NCBI RefSeq assembly: GCF_023897065.1
Contig: NZ_JAMHIV010000055.1
Span: forward strand, 1 to 45,271
Length of the DNA: 45,271 bases
Direction: 5' to 3'
From: Crossiella sp. SN42
GTDB taxonomy: Bacteria; Actinomycetota; Actinomycetes; Mycobacteriales; Pseudonocardiaceae
Position 1 is the first letter of the stretch, and each line of letters begins with the position of its first letter. The position numbers were made by a program, and so were the translations under genes. Below the pieces are notes generated by a model. That model ran no database searches, was not told the origin of the DNA, and saw nothing but the letters and a program-made list of their open reading frames with translations. Below are positions 1-7,598 of this stretch, one piece after another.

Positions 1-82
1 GGCGGTCGCGTGCGAGGCTCGGCGGACACGCCCTAGGGTCTGGTGTGGGGTGCTACGCGCGAGTGGCGGCAGGGAGGCCGGG
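1..82 (+). promoter_or_regulatory. Upstream region of the first gene
   Basis: TAGGGT at 34-39 is a likely -10 and AGGGAGG at 71-77 the ribosome site. The sequence starts inside an unknown neighbour or spacer; no coding signal is visible in 1-40. Confidence 0.35.
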
Positions 83-376
83 GTGATCTTCAAGGACGTC
101 CGGGACGGGCGGCCGTACCCGGACCACGGGCTGAGTACCAGGGAGTGGGCGAAGATCCCGCCCCGGCCGGTCCGGCTGGACGAGCTGGTGACCACGAAGA
201 AGGTGCTGGAGCTGGACCGCCTGCTCAGCTCCGACTCCACCTTCTTCGGCGACCTGTTCGCCCACGCGGTCCAGTGGCGCGGGGAGATGTTCCTGGAGGA
301 CGGGCTGCACCGGGCGGTGCGGGCGGCGCTCCAGCAGCGCAACTTCATCCACGTCCGGGTGCTGGCGCTGGGTTAG
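83..376 (+). CDS. Small conserved ParB/sulfiredoxin-like protein
   Basis: 97 aa. The GTG start at 83 is chosen because an AGGGAGG ribosome site lies at 71-77; the reading frame is also open upstream. The C-terminal half carries LEDGLHRAVRAAL, which resembles the GxHR-type nucleotide-binding loop of ParB N-terminal and sulfiredoxin-like domains. From memory, close homologues are widespread single-copy actinobacterial proteins, sometimes labelled as VapB-type antitoxins; I see no ribbon-helix-helix or AbrB fold supporting that label. The stop codon overlaps by 4 bp the stop of the convergent toxin gene. A TAGGGT box at 34-39 could be its -10. Function unknown; the family resemblance is moderate, the gene itself near certain. 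Confidence 0.8.
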   Translation: MIFKDVRDGRPYPDHGLSTREWAKIPPRPVRLDELVTTKKVLELDRLLSSDSTFFGDLFAHAVQWRGEMFLEDGLHRAVRAALQQRNFIHVRVLALG

Positions 377-732
377 TCAGTAGCCTTGGGGTGCCCGGTG
401 CCGGCCGCCTGCACCCAGACGGTGTGCCGGTCCTCGTCGAGCAGGTACCAGATCCGGCCGCCGCCGGTGACCTCGATCTGCCACTGCGGCAGGGTGCGGC
501 CGCCGTGGCTGCCGGTGGCCAGCGAGCGGCGGAGCTGGTGGTGCCTGCTGGTCGGCTTGCCCGGTCCCGGACCGGGTTCCGCGCGCATCGTCTCCCAGGC
601 CTTGCGCAGGTTGCCGGGGGCGGTGTTCTCCAGGTCCTGCCAGCCCTTGACCGCCTCGGTGGTGCTGAACCGGATCTGCCACTCCGCGCCGATCGCCGGG
701 GGTGCGACCGGATCGCCTTTCTTCGGACTCAC
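373..732 (-). CDS. RelE/HigB-like toxin, type II TA system
   Basis: 119 aa from a GTG at 732 that overlaps the antitoxin stop (GTGA), so translation is probably coupled. The C-terminal region runs WQIEVTGGGRIWYLLDE then HTVWVQAAGTGHPKATD, the pattern of the short actinobacterial RelE/ParE-fold proteins predicted to be mRNA interferases: basic middle, beta strands and a C-terminal GHPK. An Arg/His-rich stretch (HHQLRRSL) could contact RNA. A longer open frame reaches to 954, but upstream of 732 it is only a shadow of the antitoxin. The antitoxin lies first in the operon, as is usual for relBE-type loci. Toxic activity is inferred from family resemblance. Confidence 0.75.
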   Translation of the reverse strand: MSPKKGDPVAPPAIGAEWQIRFSTTEAVKGWQDLENTAPGNLRKAWETMRAEPGPGPGKPTSRHHQLRRSLATGSHGGRTLPQWQIEVTGGGRIWYLLDEDRHTVWVQAAGTGHPKATD

Positions 733-1217
733 GCCCGCGTCGCCTCCGGTGCCGGGACTTCGCCCAGGTCCTCTCCGTCCTTGCGCAGGGTGGCCAGCAG
801 TTCGGGGTCGGCGTGCACCTCGGCGGTGTGCCGCCATTCGGTGATCAGCTGGACCACCGGGGCGGGATTGCCGAGGGAGTTCGCCGCTTCCAGGATGTCG
901 ACCAGCTCGACCACGAAGGCCCGCACGTCCTCCCTCGGCAGGAAGCGCACCCACGGGAAGGCGGTCGGCATCACCTCGGTGACCAGGTCCCTGACCTCGG
1001 CGCTGTGCTGCATGAGCGCGACGAACAGGGCAGTGGTGGTGGAGACGACCTCCCGCACCTCGGCGGCCCGGCTGGCGGTGACCAGCACCAGGTCTTCCTC
1101 ATCGCCCCTGCGGTGGACGCGCACCGACCGGCTCGGCGACTCCTGCAGCTTGCGCACGGTGTCGACCGGCTTGTTGGAGAGGTCCGAGAAGTTGACCTCC
1201 GGCGCGCTTGTGGTCAT
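729..1217 (-). CDS. Phd/YefM-like antitoxin of the RelE-like pair
   Basis: 162 aa, first gene of a two-gene operon. The N-terminal about 55 residues (FSDLSNKPVDTVRKLQES, then RVHRRGDEEDLVLVTASRA) match the DNA-binding half of Phd/YefM-type antitoxins: a 'prevent-host-death' core with small beta hairpin. The rest is helical and acidic, long for the family (usually 80-100 aa), and would bind the toxin. A TAGTTT box ends 6 nt before the ATG, so the mRNA is probably leaderless. Two AAACT direct repeats 11 bp apart (1224 and 1235) on the helix face of the -10 box could be the autorepression operator. Function inferred. Confidence 0.75.
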   Translation of the reverse strand: MTTSAPEVNFSDLSNKPVDTVRKLQESPSRSVRVHRRGDEEDLVLVTASRAAEVREVVSTTTALFVALMQHSAEVRDLVTEVMPTAFPWVRFLPREDVRAFVVELVDILEAANSLGNPAPVVQLITEWRHTAEVHADPELLATLRKDGEDLGEVPAPEATRA

Positions 1218-1239
1218 AGCTGCAAACTACTTTAAAACT
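1218..1239 (-). promoter_or_regulatory. Leaderless promoter and possible operator of the TA operon
   Basis: On the minus strand TAGTTT (1229-1224) is followed by 6 nt and the ATG at 1217. AAACT is repeated directly at 1224 and 1235, one helical turn apart, as expected for a dimeric antitoxin site. No clear -35 box was seen. Confidence 0.5.
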
Positions 1240-1254
1240 TGGGGCGACGCCAGC

Positions 1255-2472
1255 TCACGGCACCAGTCGCCGGACCACCGCGTCGGCCAGCAGGCGGCCC
1301 TGGTCGGTGAGCACGCAGCGCCCATCGGCCAGGCTGGCCGGGTCGAGCAGGCCGTCCGCGGCGGCCACCCGCGCCTCGCGGCGGCCCGCCTCGTCCAGCA
1401 CCGTCACCGGCAGGCCCTCGACCAGCCGCAGCTCCAGCAGGATGCGCTCCACGTCCCGGTCCTGCGCGGTCAGCGTCTCCCGGCCCGCCGCCGGTGAACG
1501 GCCCTCGGCGAGCAGGGCGGCGTAGCGGCTGGGGTGCTTGACGTTCCACCAGCGCACCCCGCCGACGTGGCTGTGCGCGCCCGGTCCCGCGCCCCACCAG
1601 TCGCCGCCGAGCCAGTAGCCCAGGTTGTGGCGGCAGCGGGCGGCCTCGTCGGTGGCCCAGTTGGAGACCTCGTACCAGGTCAGACCGGCCCGCTGGAGGG
1701 TCTGGTCGACCTGTTCGTAGCGTTCGGCCAGCACGTCGTCGTCCGGGCTGGGCAGCTCGCCCCGGTTGATCCGGCGGGCCAGCGCGGTGCCCTCCTCGAC
1801 GATCAGCGCGTACGCCGAGACGTGGTCGACGCCGCCGGCCAGGACCACGTCCAGGGACTCGGCCAGGTCCTGCGGGCGTTCGCCGGGGGTGCCGTAGATC
1901 AGGTCCAGGTTCACGTGCTCGAACCCGGCGGCCCTGGCTTCCTTCGCCGCGGCGCGGGCGCGGCCGGGTGTGTGCGTGCGGTCCAGGATCTGGAGCACGT
2001 GCGGGGCGGCGGACTGCATGCCGAGGGAGACCCTGGTGTAGCCGGCGGCCAGGATGCCGGCGAAGAACTCCGGGGAGGTGGACTCCGGGTTGGACTCGGT
2101 GGTCACCTCGGCGCCGGGGGCCAGGCCGAAGGTGTCCCGGACCGCGCCGAGCACCGCGGCCAGGCCGTCCGCGCCGAGCAGGGACGGGGTGCCGCCGCCG
2201 ACGAAGACGGTGTCCGCGGCCGGTGGGCTGCCCAGCACCCGGGCGGCCAGCTCCAGCTCCTGGCGCAGCCCGGTCAGCCAGGACTGCGGGGAGGCGGAGC
2301 TGCCCAGCTCACCGGGGGTGTAGGTGTTGAAGTCGCAGTAGCCGCAGCGGGTCGCGCAGAACGGCACGTGCACGTACAGCCCGAACGGTCGGGTGCCGAG
2401 GCCGGTCAGGGCGGTGGCGGGCAGCGCGCCGTCCTGGGGCGCCGGGTCGCCGTCGGGAAGTACGGAAGGCAT
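1255..2472 (-). CDS. hemW: Radical SAM heme chaperone HemW (HemN-like)
   Basis: 405 aa. HemW family of radical SAM enzymes: binds heme and delivers it to target proteins; old annotations call it oxygen-independent coproporphyrinogen III oxidase. The cluster motif is C39xxxC43xxC46 (FCATRCGYCDF); the residue two after the last Cys is Phe, whereas genuine HemN has a fourth Cys there, so HemW is the better name. Also present are FVGGGTPS (SAM-binding glycine motif), TTESNPES and the NLDLIYGTPG strand. The C-terminal part carries the HemN_C-like winged-helix region. It is divergent from the sulfur operon and, from memory, its position downstream of lepA is common in actinobacteria. Confidence 0.9.
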   Translation of the reverse strand: MPSVLPDGDPAPQDGALPATALTGLGTRPFGLYVHVPFCATRCGYCDFNTYTPGELGSSASPQSWLTGLRQELELAARVLGSPPAADTVFVGGGTPSLLGADGLAAVLGAVRDTFGLAPGAEVTTESNPESTSPEFFAGILAAGYTRVSLGMQSAAPHVLQILDRTHTPGRARAAAKEARAAGFEHVNLDLIYGTPGERPQDLAESLDVVLAGGVDHVSAYALIVEEGTALARRINRGELPSPDDDVLAERYEQVDQTLQRAGLTWYEVSNWATDEAARCRHNLGYWLGGDWWGAGPGAHSHVGGVRWWNVKHPSRYAALLAEGRSPAAGRETLTAQDRDVERILLELRLVEGLPVTVLDEAGRREARVAAADGLLDPASLADGRCVLTDQGRLLADAVVRRLVP

Positions 2473-2556
2473 AGCAGCAGTCTCTCAATCCGTCTCACCA
2501 TCCCACTATGCGGATGGCGGTAGACCCATCCCGGGACGCGTGGCACGCTGGTCGTC

Positions 2557-2649
2557 GTGACCTCGCCTGGACGACGCCTGTTCCTCGTGGCCCGCCGCCA
2601 CGTGGACTACCTGCGTGTCTCCAGCGCGCTCTGCCGACGGTACGTCTAG
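2557..2649 (+). CDS. Leader peptide of the sulfate-assimilation operon
   Basis: 30 aa, GTG start, translated here by hand: it ends ARRHVDYLRVSSALCRR followed by two residues and a TAG. The core RRHVDxxRVSSAxCR is the signature of a short leader-peptide family that I recall upstream of sulfur-assimilation and other sulfur genes in actinobacteria. It lies 124 nt upstream of sir and contains one Cys codon near its end. A weak leaderless promoter can be drawn (TAGACC at 2521, 17 nt, CACGCT at 2544, 7 nt, GTG), with a non-ideal -10. Likely role: ribosome-sensed control of the operon by cysteine supply; inference. Confidence 0.7.
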   Translation: MTSPGRRLFLVARRHVDYLRVSSALCRRYV

Positions 2650-2673
2650 TCGGCCGCTGCATTTCTCTTTGCC

Positions 2674-2696
2674 AGCCGGCGACGGGCGTCCCGGCT
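2674..2696 (+). promoter_or_regulatory. Possible attenuator hairpin between leader peptide and sir
   Basis: AGCCGG (2674-2679) pairs with CCGGCT (2691-2696); after a bulged C, GAC (2681-2683) pairs with GTC (2688-2690). It starts 25 nt after the leader stop codon, where ribosome position on the leader could affect folding. No U-tract follows, so it would act by Rho or translational coupling if at all. Confidence 0.35.
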
Positions 2697-2773
2697 GAAG
2701 ATCCCCATCCCACCATGTGAACCCTGGGGCTTCGACGGTGCGCACGGCCGCCTCGAATCCCGGAGGTCGGACC

Positions 2774-4459
2774 ATGGTCCCCCCAACCTCTCCCCCGGCG
2801 CGGGCCGTGAAACAGCGCCGCGGCGAAGGGCAGTGGGCGCTGGGCTACCGCGAGCCGCTGAACCCGAACGAGCGCTCGAAGAAGGACGACAACCCGCTCA
2901 ACGTGCGGGCCCGGATCGAGAACATCTACGCCCGCGGTGGCTTCGACTCCATTGACCCGGCCGACCTTCGCGGACGTTTCCGCTGGTACGGCCTCTACAC
3001 CCAGCGCAAGCCCGGTATCGACGGCGGCCGCACGGCCGTGCTGGAACCGGAGGAGCTCGACGACGAGTACTTCATGCTGCGGGTGCGCGTCGACGGTGGC
3101 GCGCTGAGCACCGAGCAGCTGCGGGTGCTGGGCGAGATCTCCCAGACCTACGCCCGCGACACCGCCGACATCACCGACCGGCAGAACATCCAGTACCACT
3201 GGATCCAGATCGAGGACGTGCCCACGATCTGGGAGAAGATCGAGGCGGTCGGCCTGAGCACCACCGAGGCCTGCGGGGACAGCCCGCGGGTGGTGCTCGG
3301 CTCGCCGGTCGCCGGGATCTCCGCCGATGAGGTCATCGACGGCACCCCGGCCATCCAGGAGATCGTCAAGCGCTACATCGGCGACCCGGCCTACTCGAAC
3401 CTGCCACGCAAGTTCAAGAGCGCCATCTCCGGGTTGCAGGACGTGGCGCACGAGGTCAACGACATCTCCTTCGTCGGCGTCGACCACCCCGAGCACGGGC
3501 CCGGCTTCGACCTGTTCGTCGGCGGCGGCCTGTCCACCAACCCGATGCTGGCCAAGCGGCTCGGCGTGTGGGTGCCCCTGAACGAGGTGCCCGATGTCTG
3601 GGAAGGCGTGATCAGCGTCTTCCGCGACTACGGCTACCGGCGGCTGCGGCACCGGGCGCGGATCAAGTTCCTGGTCGCCGACTGGGGCGTGGAGAAGTTC
3701 CGCGAGGTGCTGGAGACCGAGTACCTCAAGCGGAAGCTGCTCGACGGGGTCGCGCCCGAAGCCACCGCGCCGATCGACCACGTGGGCGTGCACCGGCAGA
3801 AGGACGGCAAGTTCTACATCGGGGTCGCGCCGGTCGCCGGGCGGGTGTCCGGCTCGATCCTGCTGGACGTGGCCAAGGCGGTGGAGCGGGCCGGGTCCCG
3901 CCGGATCCGGCTGACCGCGCAGCAGAAGCTGGTCGTGCTGGACGTGGCAGAGTCCGAAGTGGACAGTCTGGTGGACGAGCTGGCCGCGCTGGGCCTGCAC
4001 GCCAAGCCCTCGCCGTGGCGGCGCACCACCATGGCCTGCACCGGCATCGAGTTCTGCAAGCTGGCCATCGTGGAGACCAAGGCCCGCGCCGCGCGCCTGG
4101 TCGAGGAGCTGGAGCGGCAGCTCGCCGACGTCCAGGACACCCTGGCCGAGGCGGCGATCAGCGTGCACATCAACGGCTGCCCCAACTCCTGCGCCCGGAT
4201 CCAGACCGCGGACATCGGGCTCAAGGGCCAGATCGTGACCAACGGCGAGGGCCAGCAGGTCGAGGGCTACCAGGTGCACCTGGGCGGCGGGCTCGGCCTG
4301 GACGCAGGCTTCGGCCGGAAACTGCGCGGGCACAAGGTGACCGCGGCCGAGCTGGGTGAGTACGTGGCGCGGGTCGCGCGCAACTTCGTGGCCCAGCGCA
4401 CCGAGGGAGAGCGGTTCGCCCAGTGGGCGGCCCGCGCCGAGGAGGCCGATCTGCGATGA
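2774..4459 (+). CDS. sir: Ferredoxin-dependent sulfite reductase (SirA/NirA type)
   Basis: 561 aa. Reduces sulfite to sulfide with six ferredoxin electrons, using siroheme and a [4Fe-4S] cluster. The ATG at 2774 is chosen for a GGAGG at 2762-2766; the frame is open upstream. Two nitrite/sulfite reductase ferredoxin-like half-domains flank the siroheme-binding regions. Cluster cysteines are C422, C428, C469 and C473 (ACTGIEFC, NGCPNSC). WYGLYTQR places a Tyr at 75 and ACGDSPR a Cys at 167, at the spacing of the Tyr-Cys crosslink described for M. tuberculosis SirA. Basic substrate residues RRxxxR and KxK-type loops are present. First large gene of the operon; its stop overlaps the next start. 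Confidence 0.93.
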   Translation: MVPPTSPPARAVKQRRGEGQWALGYREPLNPNERSKKDDNPLNVRARIENIYARGGFDSIDPADLRGRFRWYGLYTQRKPGIDGGRTAVLEPEELDDEYFMLRVRVDGGALSTEQLRVLGEISQTYARDTADITDRQNIQYHWIQIEDVPTIWEKIEAVGLSTTEACGDSPRVVLGSPVAGISADEVIDGTPAIQEIVKRYIGDPAYSNLPRKFKSAISGLQDVAHEVNDISFVGVDHPEHGPGFDLFVGGGLSTNPMLAKRLGVWVPLNEVPDVWEGVISVFRDYGYRRLRHRARIKFLVADWGVEKFREVLETEYLKRKLLDGVAPEATAPIDHVGVHRQKDGKFYIGVAPVAGRVSGSILLDVAKAVERAGSRRIRLTAQQKLVVLDVAESEVDSLVDELAALGLHAKPSPWRRTTMACTGIEFCKLAIVETKARAARLVEELERQLADVQDTLAEAAISVHINGCPNSCARIQTADIGLKGQIVTNGEGQQVEGYQVHLGGGLGLDAGFGRKLRGHKVTAAELGEYVARVARNFVAQRTEGERFAQWAARAEEADLR

Positions 4460-4614
4460 GCGAACGAGCGACGCCGTTCTACTGCCCCTACTGCGGGGAC
4501 GAGGACCTGCGACCGGAGGAGGAGCCGCACGGCGCGTGGGGCTGCACCGCCTGCCAGCGGGTGTTCTCGCTGAAGTTCGCCGGCCTGCGACGCCCGGTGG
4601 AGGTGACCCGGTGA
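4456..4614 (+). CDS. Small zinc-ribbon protein inside the sulfur operon
   Basis: 52 aa. Four cysteines in two CxxC pairs (C10/C13 in YCPYCG and C30/C33 in GCTAC) predict a zinc ribbon. Its ATG overlaps the sir stop (ATGA), and its own stop overlaps the GTG of cysH (GTGA), so it is translationally locked between sulfite reductase and APS reductase. I recall small proteins of this type next to sulfite reductase in Streptomyces, sometimes mis-called insertion element proteins. Function unknown; a role in assembling or delivering to the Fe-S/siroheme enzymes is only a guess from position. Confidence 0.8.
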   Translation: MSERATPFYCPYCGDEDLRPEEEPHGAWGCTACQRVFSLKFAGLRRPVEVTR

Positions 4615-5306
4615 GCACCACGACCGATCTCCAGGCCCTCGCCGAGCGGGCCGGTCAGGAACTGGCCGAGGCCACCGCGACCGAGGCGCTGACCTGGGTC
4701 GCGGAGACCTTCCCGCTGGAGCGCTGGATCCTGGCCTCGAACATGCAGGACGCGGTGCTGATCGACCTGGCGGCCAAGGTCACCAGCGGTTTCGACGTGC
4801 TGTTCCTGGAGACCGGGTACCACTTCCCGGAGACCATCGGCACCCGAGACGCGGTTGCCACGGTGTACCCCGTGAACATCGTCAACGCGCTGCCGGACCT
4901 GACCGTGGCCGAGCAGGACGCCGAGCACGGGCCGAACCTGTTCGAGCGCGCGGCCGACCGCTGCTGCGCGATGCGCAAGGTGATCCCGCTGCGGCGCACG
5001 CTGTCCCGCTACGACGCCTGGGTCACCGGCGTGCGCAGGGTGGACGCGCCGACGCGGGCGAACACGCCGATCGTGGGCTGGGACGAGCGCAACGGGCTGG
5101 TCAAGATCAACCCGATCGCGGCCTGGACCGACGAGGAGTTCAACGCCTACATCGCCGAGCACGGCATCCTGGAGAACCCGTTGGTGGGCGCGGGATATCC
5201 GTCCATCGGCTGCGCACCCTGCACGGCCAAGCCGTTGCCGGGCGCGGACCCGCGCAGCGGTCGCTGGGCGGGCAAGGCCAAGACCGAGTGCGGACTGCAC
5301 GGGTGA
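4611..5306 (+). CDS. cysH: Adenylyl-sulfate (APS) reductase, [4Fe-4S] type
   Basis: 231 aa. Reduces APS to sulfite and AMP with thioredoxin. The presence of C118-C119 (DRCCAMRK) and C201xxC204 (GCAPC) gives the four cluster ligands that distinguish APS reductases from the cluster-free PAPS reductases, and the catalytic Cys is C227 in TECGLH near the C terminus. The PP-loop region is represented by ILASNMQDAVL. GTG start at 4611 overlaps the preceding stop. Using APS directly means that no APS kinase (CysC) is needed, and none is seen in this window. Confidence 0.93.
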   Translation: MSTTTDLQALAERAGQELAEATATEALTWVAETFPLERWILASNMQDAVLIDLAAKVTSGFDVLFLETGYHFPETIGTRDAVATVYPVNIVNALPDLTVAEQDAEHGPNLFERAADRCCAMRKVIPLRRTLSRYDAWVTGVRRVDAPTRANTPIVGWDERNGLVKINPIAAWTDEEFNAYIAEHGILENPLVGAGYPSIGCAPCTAKPLPGADPRSGRWAGKAKTECGLHG

Positions 5307-5317
5307 GGGCGGGGGGA

Positions 5318-6229
5318 ATGACGAGCACGCTGCGACCGGCCCAGGACAACTTGACTGCCCTGGAGTCCGAAGCGATCCACATCTTCCGGGAGGTGGCCGG
5401 GGAGTTCGACCGGCCGGTGATCCTGTTCTCCGGCGGCAAGGACTCCACGGTGCTGGTGCACCTGGCGCTCAAGGCCTTCTGGCCGGCGCCGGTGCCGTTC
5501 ACCCTGCTGCACGTGGACACCGGCCACAACTTCGAGGAGGTCATCACCTTCCGGGACGAGCTCGTCGCCCGGCACGGGCTGCGGCTGGAGGTCGCGCACG
5601 TGCAGGACTGGATCGACGACGGCCGCCTGCAGGAACGCCCGGACGGCACCCGCAACCCGCTGCAGACCGTGCCGCTGCTGGACTCCATCACCGCGCACAA
5701 GTTCGACGCGGTCTTCGGCGGCGGCCGCCGGGACGAGGAACGCGCCCGCGCCAAGGAGCGCATCTTCAGCCTGCGCAACGCCTTCGGTCAGTGGGAGCCC
5801 AAGCGGCAGCGGCCCGAGCTGTGGAACCTCTACAACGGACGGCACCGGCCGGGCGAGCACGTCCGGGTGTTCCCGCTGTCCAACTGGACCGAGCTGGACA
5901 TCTGGCGCTACATCGAGCGGGAGCACATCGAGCTGCCCTCGATCTACTTCGCGCACCAGCGCGATGTCTACCTGCGCGACGGCATGTGGCTCACCGAAGG
6001 CCCGTGGGGCGGCCCACAGCCGGGCGAGACCGTGCTGCACAAGACCATCCGGTACCGCACGGTCGGCGACGGCTCGTGCACCGGGGCGGTGGAGTCGCAG
6101 GCGAGCGACCTCGCCGCGGTGATCGCCGAGGTCTCCGCCTCCCGGCTCACCGAACGCGGCGCCACCCGCGCCGACGACCGGCTCAGCGAAGCGGCCATGG
6201 AAGACCGGAAGCGAGAGGGTTACTTCTGA
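5318..6229 (+). CDS. cysD: Sulfate adenylyltransferase small subunit
   Basis: 303 aa. Catalytic subunit of the CysDN ATP sulfurylase that makes APS from sulfate and ATP. The PP-loop SGGKDS is at residues 38-43; the family blocks HVDTGHNF, FGGGRRDEERARAKER and FPLSNWTELDIW are all present. I take the ATG at 5318, preceded by GGGGGGA; a GTG at 5303 that overlaps the cysH stop is an alternative adding five residues. The stop codon overlaps the cysN start (TGATG), as expected for a heterodimer made from one mRNA. Confidence 0.94.
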   Translation: MTSTLRPAQDNLTALESEAIHIFREVAGEFDRPVILFSGGKDSTVLVHLALKAFWPAPVPFTLLHVDTGHNFEEVITFRDELVARHGLRLEVAHVQDWIDDGRLQERPDGTRNPLQTVPLLDSITAHKFDAVFGGGRRDEERARAKERIFSLRNAFGQWEPKRQRPELWNLYNGRHRPGEHVRVFPLSNWTELDIWRYIEREHIELPSIYFAHQRDVYLRDGMWLTEGPWGGPQPGETVLHKTIRYRTVGDGSCTGAVESQASDLAAVIAEVSASRLTERGATRADDRLSEAAMEDRKREGYF

Positions 6230-7566
6230 TGACCGACCTGCTGAGGCTGGCCACCGCCGGATCCGTCGACGACGGCAAGTCCACGCTGGTCGGCCGCCTG
6301 TTGTACGACACCAAGTCCGTGCTCGCCGACCAGCTGGAAGCAGTGCAGCGGGCCAGCGTCGACCGCGGGCTGTCCACACCGGACCTGTCCCTGCTGGTGG
6401 ACGGCCTGCGCTCGGAACGCGAGCAGGGCATCACCATCGACGTGGCCTACCGCTACTTCGCCACCCCCCGGCGCAGCTACGTGCTCGCCGACACCCCCGG
6501 ACACGTGCAGTACACCCGCAACACGGTCACCGGCGCGTCCACCGCGCAGCTGGCCATCCTGCTGGTGGACGCGCGCAAGGGCGTGATCGAGCAGACCAGG
6601 CGGCACGCGGCCGTGCTGGCCATGCTCGGCGTGCCGCAGCTGGTGCTGGCGGTCAACAAGATCGACCTCATCGACTACGACGAGGCCAAGTTCGGGCTGA
6701 TCGCCAAGGAGTTCCTGGCGCACGCCAACGCGTTGGGCTATCCCGAGGAGTCGGTGCTGTCCGTGCCGGTCTCCGCGCTGGTCGGCGACAACGTGGTGGA
6801 CCGCTCCGAGCGCACCCCCTGGTACACCGGACCGACCCTGCTGGAGCACCTGGAAACCGTGCCGGTGCAACCGGATCCGCACGACGCGCCGTTCCGCTTC
6901 CCGGTGCAGTACGTGATCCGGCCGCGCACGCCCGAGTACCCCGACTACCGGGGCTACGCGGGCCAGGTGGCGGCCGGGGTGGTGCGGCCGGGCGATGAGG
7001 TCGTGGTGCTGCCCGCCGGGCTGCGCAGCACCGTGGTGCGCATCGACACCGCGGACGGCGAACTCACCGAAGCGGGGGCCGGGCAGTCGGTGACCCTGTT
7101 GCTGGACAACGATTTGGACATCTCCCGTGGCGACCTGATCGCCAGTGCGGAACACTCTCCCTCAGTCAGCGACGAGCTCAACGCCACCGTCTGCTGGCTG
7201 GCGGAGAAACCGTTGCGCGCCAACGCCAGGGTCCTGATCAAACACGGCACCCGCACCGTCCCCGCCATCGTCACCGAGCTGTCCGACCGCTTCGACGAAC
7301 AGCGCCTGTCCACTGTGGACACGCCGGACTCGCTGGAGCTCAACCAGATCGGCCGGGTGCTCATCCGCACCGCGGAGCCGCTCCCGGTCGACGAGTACAC
7401 CAGCAGCAGGCGCACCGGGTCCTTCCTGGTGATCGACCCGAACGACGGCGGCACCCTGGCCGCCGGCCTCATCGGCGCCCCCCTGCCCATCCCGGATGTC
7501 CACGAGGACGCCGGACTCGGCGACGCGACCGCCGACGACCGAGCCCTCGTCTCCCCCGGCCCCTAG
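6229..7566 (+). CDS. cysN: Sulfate adenylyltransferase large subunit, GTPase
   Basis: 445 aa. EF-Tu-like GTPase that couples GTP hydrolysis to APS synthesis by CysD. G1 is GSVDDGKST (11-19), followed by GITIDVAYRYF (G2), DTPGH (G3) and NKID (G4), then two beta-barrel domains. There is no APS kinase domain fused at the C terminus, unlike CysNC of mycobacteria, consistent with the APS-reductase route. The gap to the next gene is 32 nt and contains its ribosome site, so the transporter genes are probably on the same mRNA. Confidence 0.94.
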   Translation: MTDLLRLATAGSVDDGKSTLVGRLLYDTKSVLADQLEAVQRASVDRGLSTPDLSLLVDGLRSEREQGITIDVAYRYFATPRRSYVLADTPGHVQYTRNTVTGASTAQLAILLVDARKGVIEQTRRHAAVLAMLGVPQLVLAVNKIDLIDYDEAKFGLIAKEFLAHANALGYPEESVLSVPVSALVGDNVVDRSERTPWYTGPTLLEHLETVPVQPDPHDAPFRFPVQYVIRPRTPEYPDYRGYAGQVAAGVVRPGDEVVVLPAGLRSTVVRIDTADGELTEAGAGQSVTLLLDNDLDISRGDLIASAEHSPSVSDELNATVCWLAEKPLRANARVLIKHGTRTVPAIVTELSDRFDEQRLSTVDTPDSLELNQIGRVLIRTAEPLPVDEYTSSRRTGSFLVIDPNDGGTLAAGLIGAPLPIPDVHEDAGLGDATADDRALVSPGP

Positions 7567-7598
7567 CCATCTCTGCCTTGTCTCCCAGGAGGAATCCC

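Noticed and set aside
5303-5317. GTG at 5303 as the cysD start
   Set aside because: It overlaps the cysH stop and would allow coupling, but the ATG at 5318 has the G-rich ribosome site and the usual MT start; kept only as an alternative.
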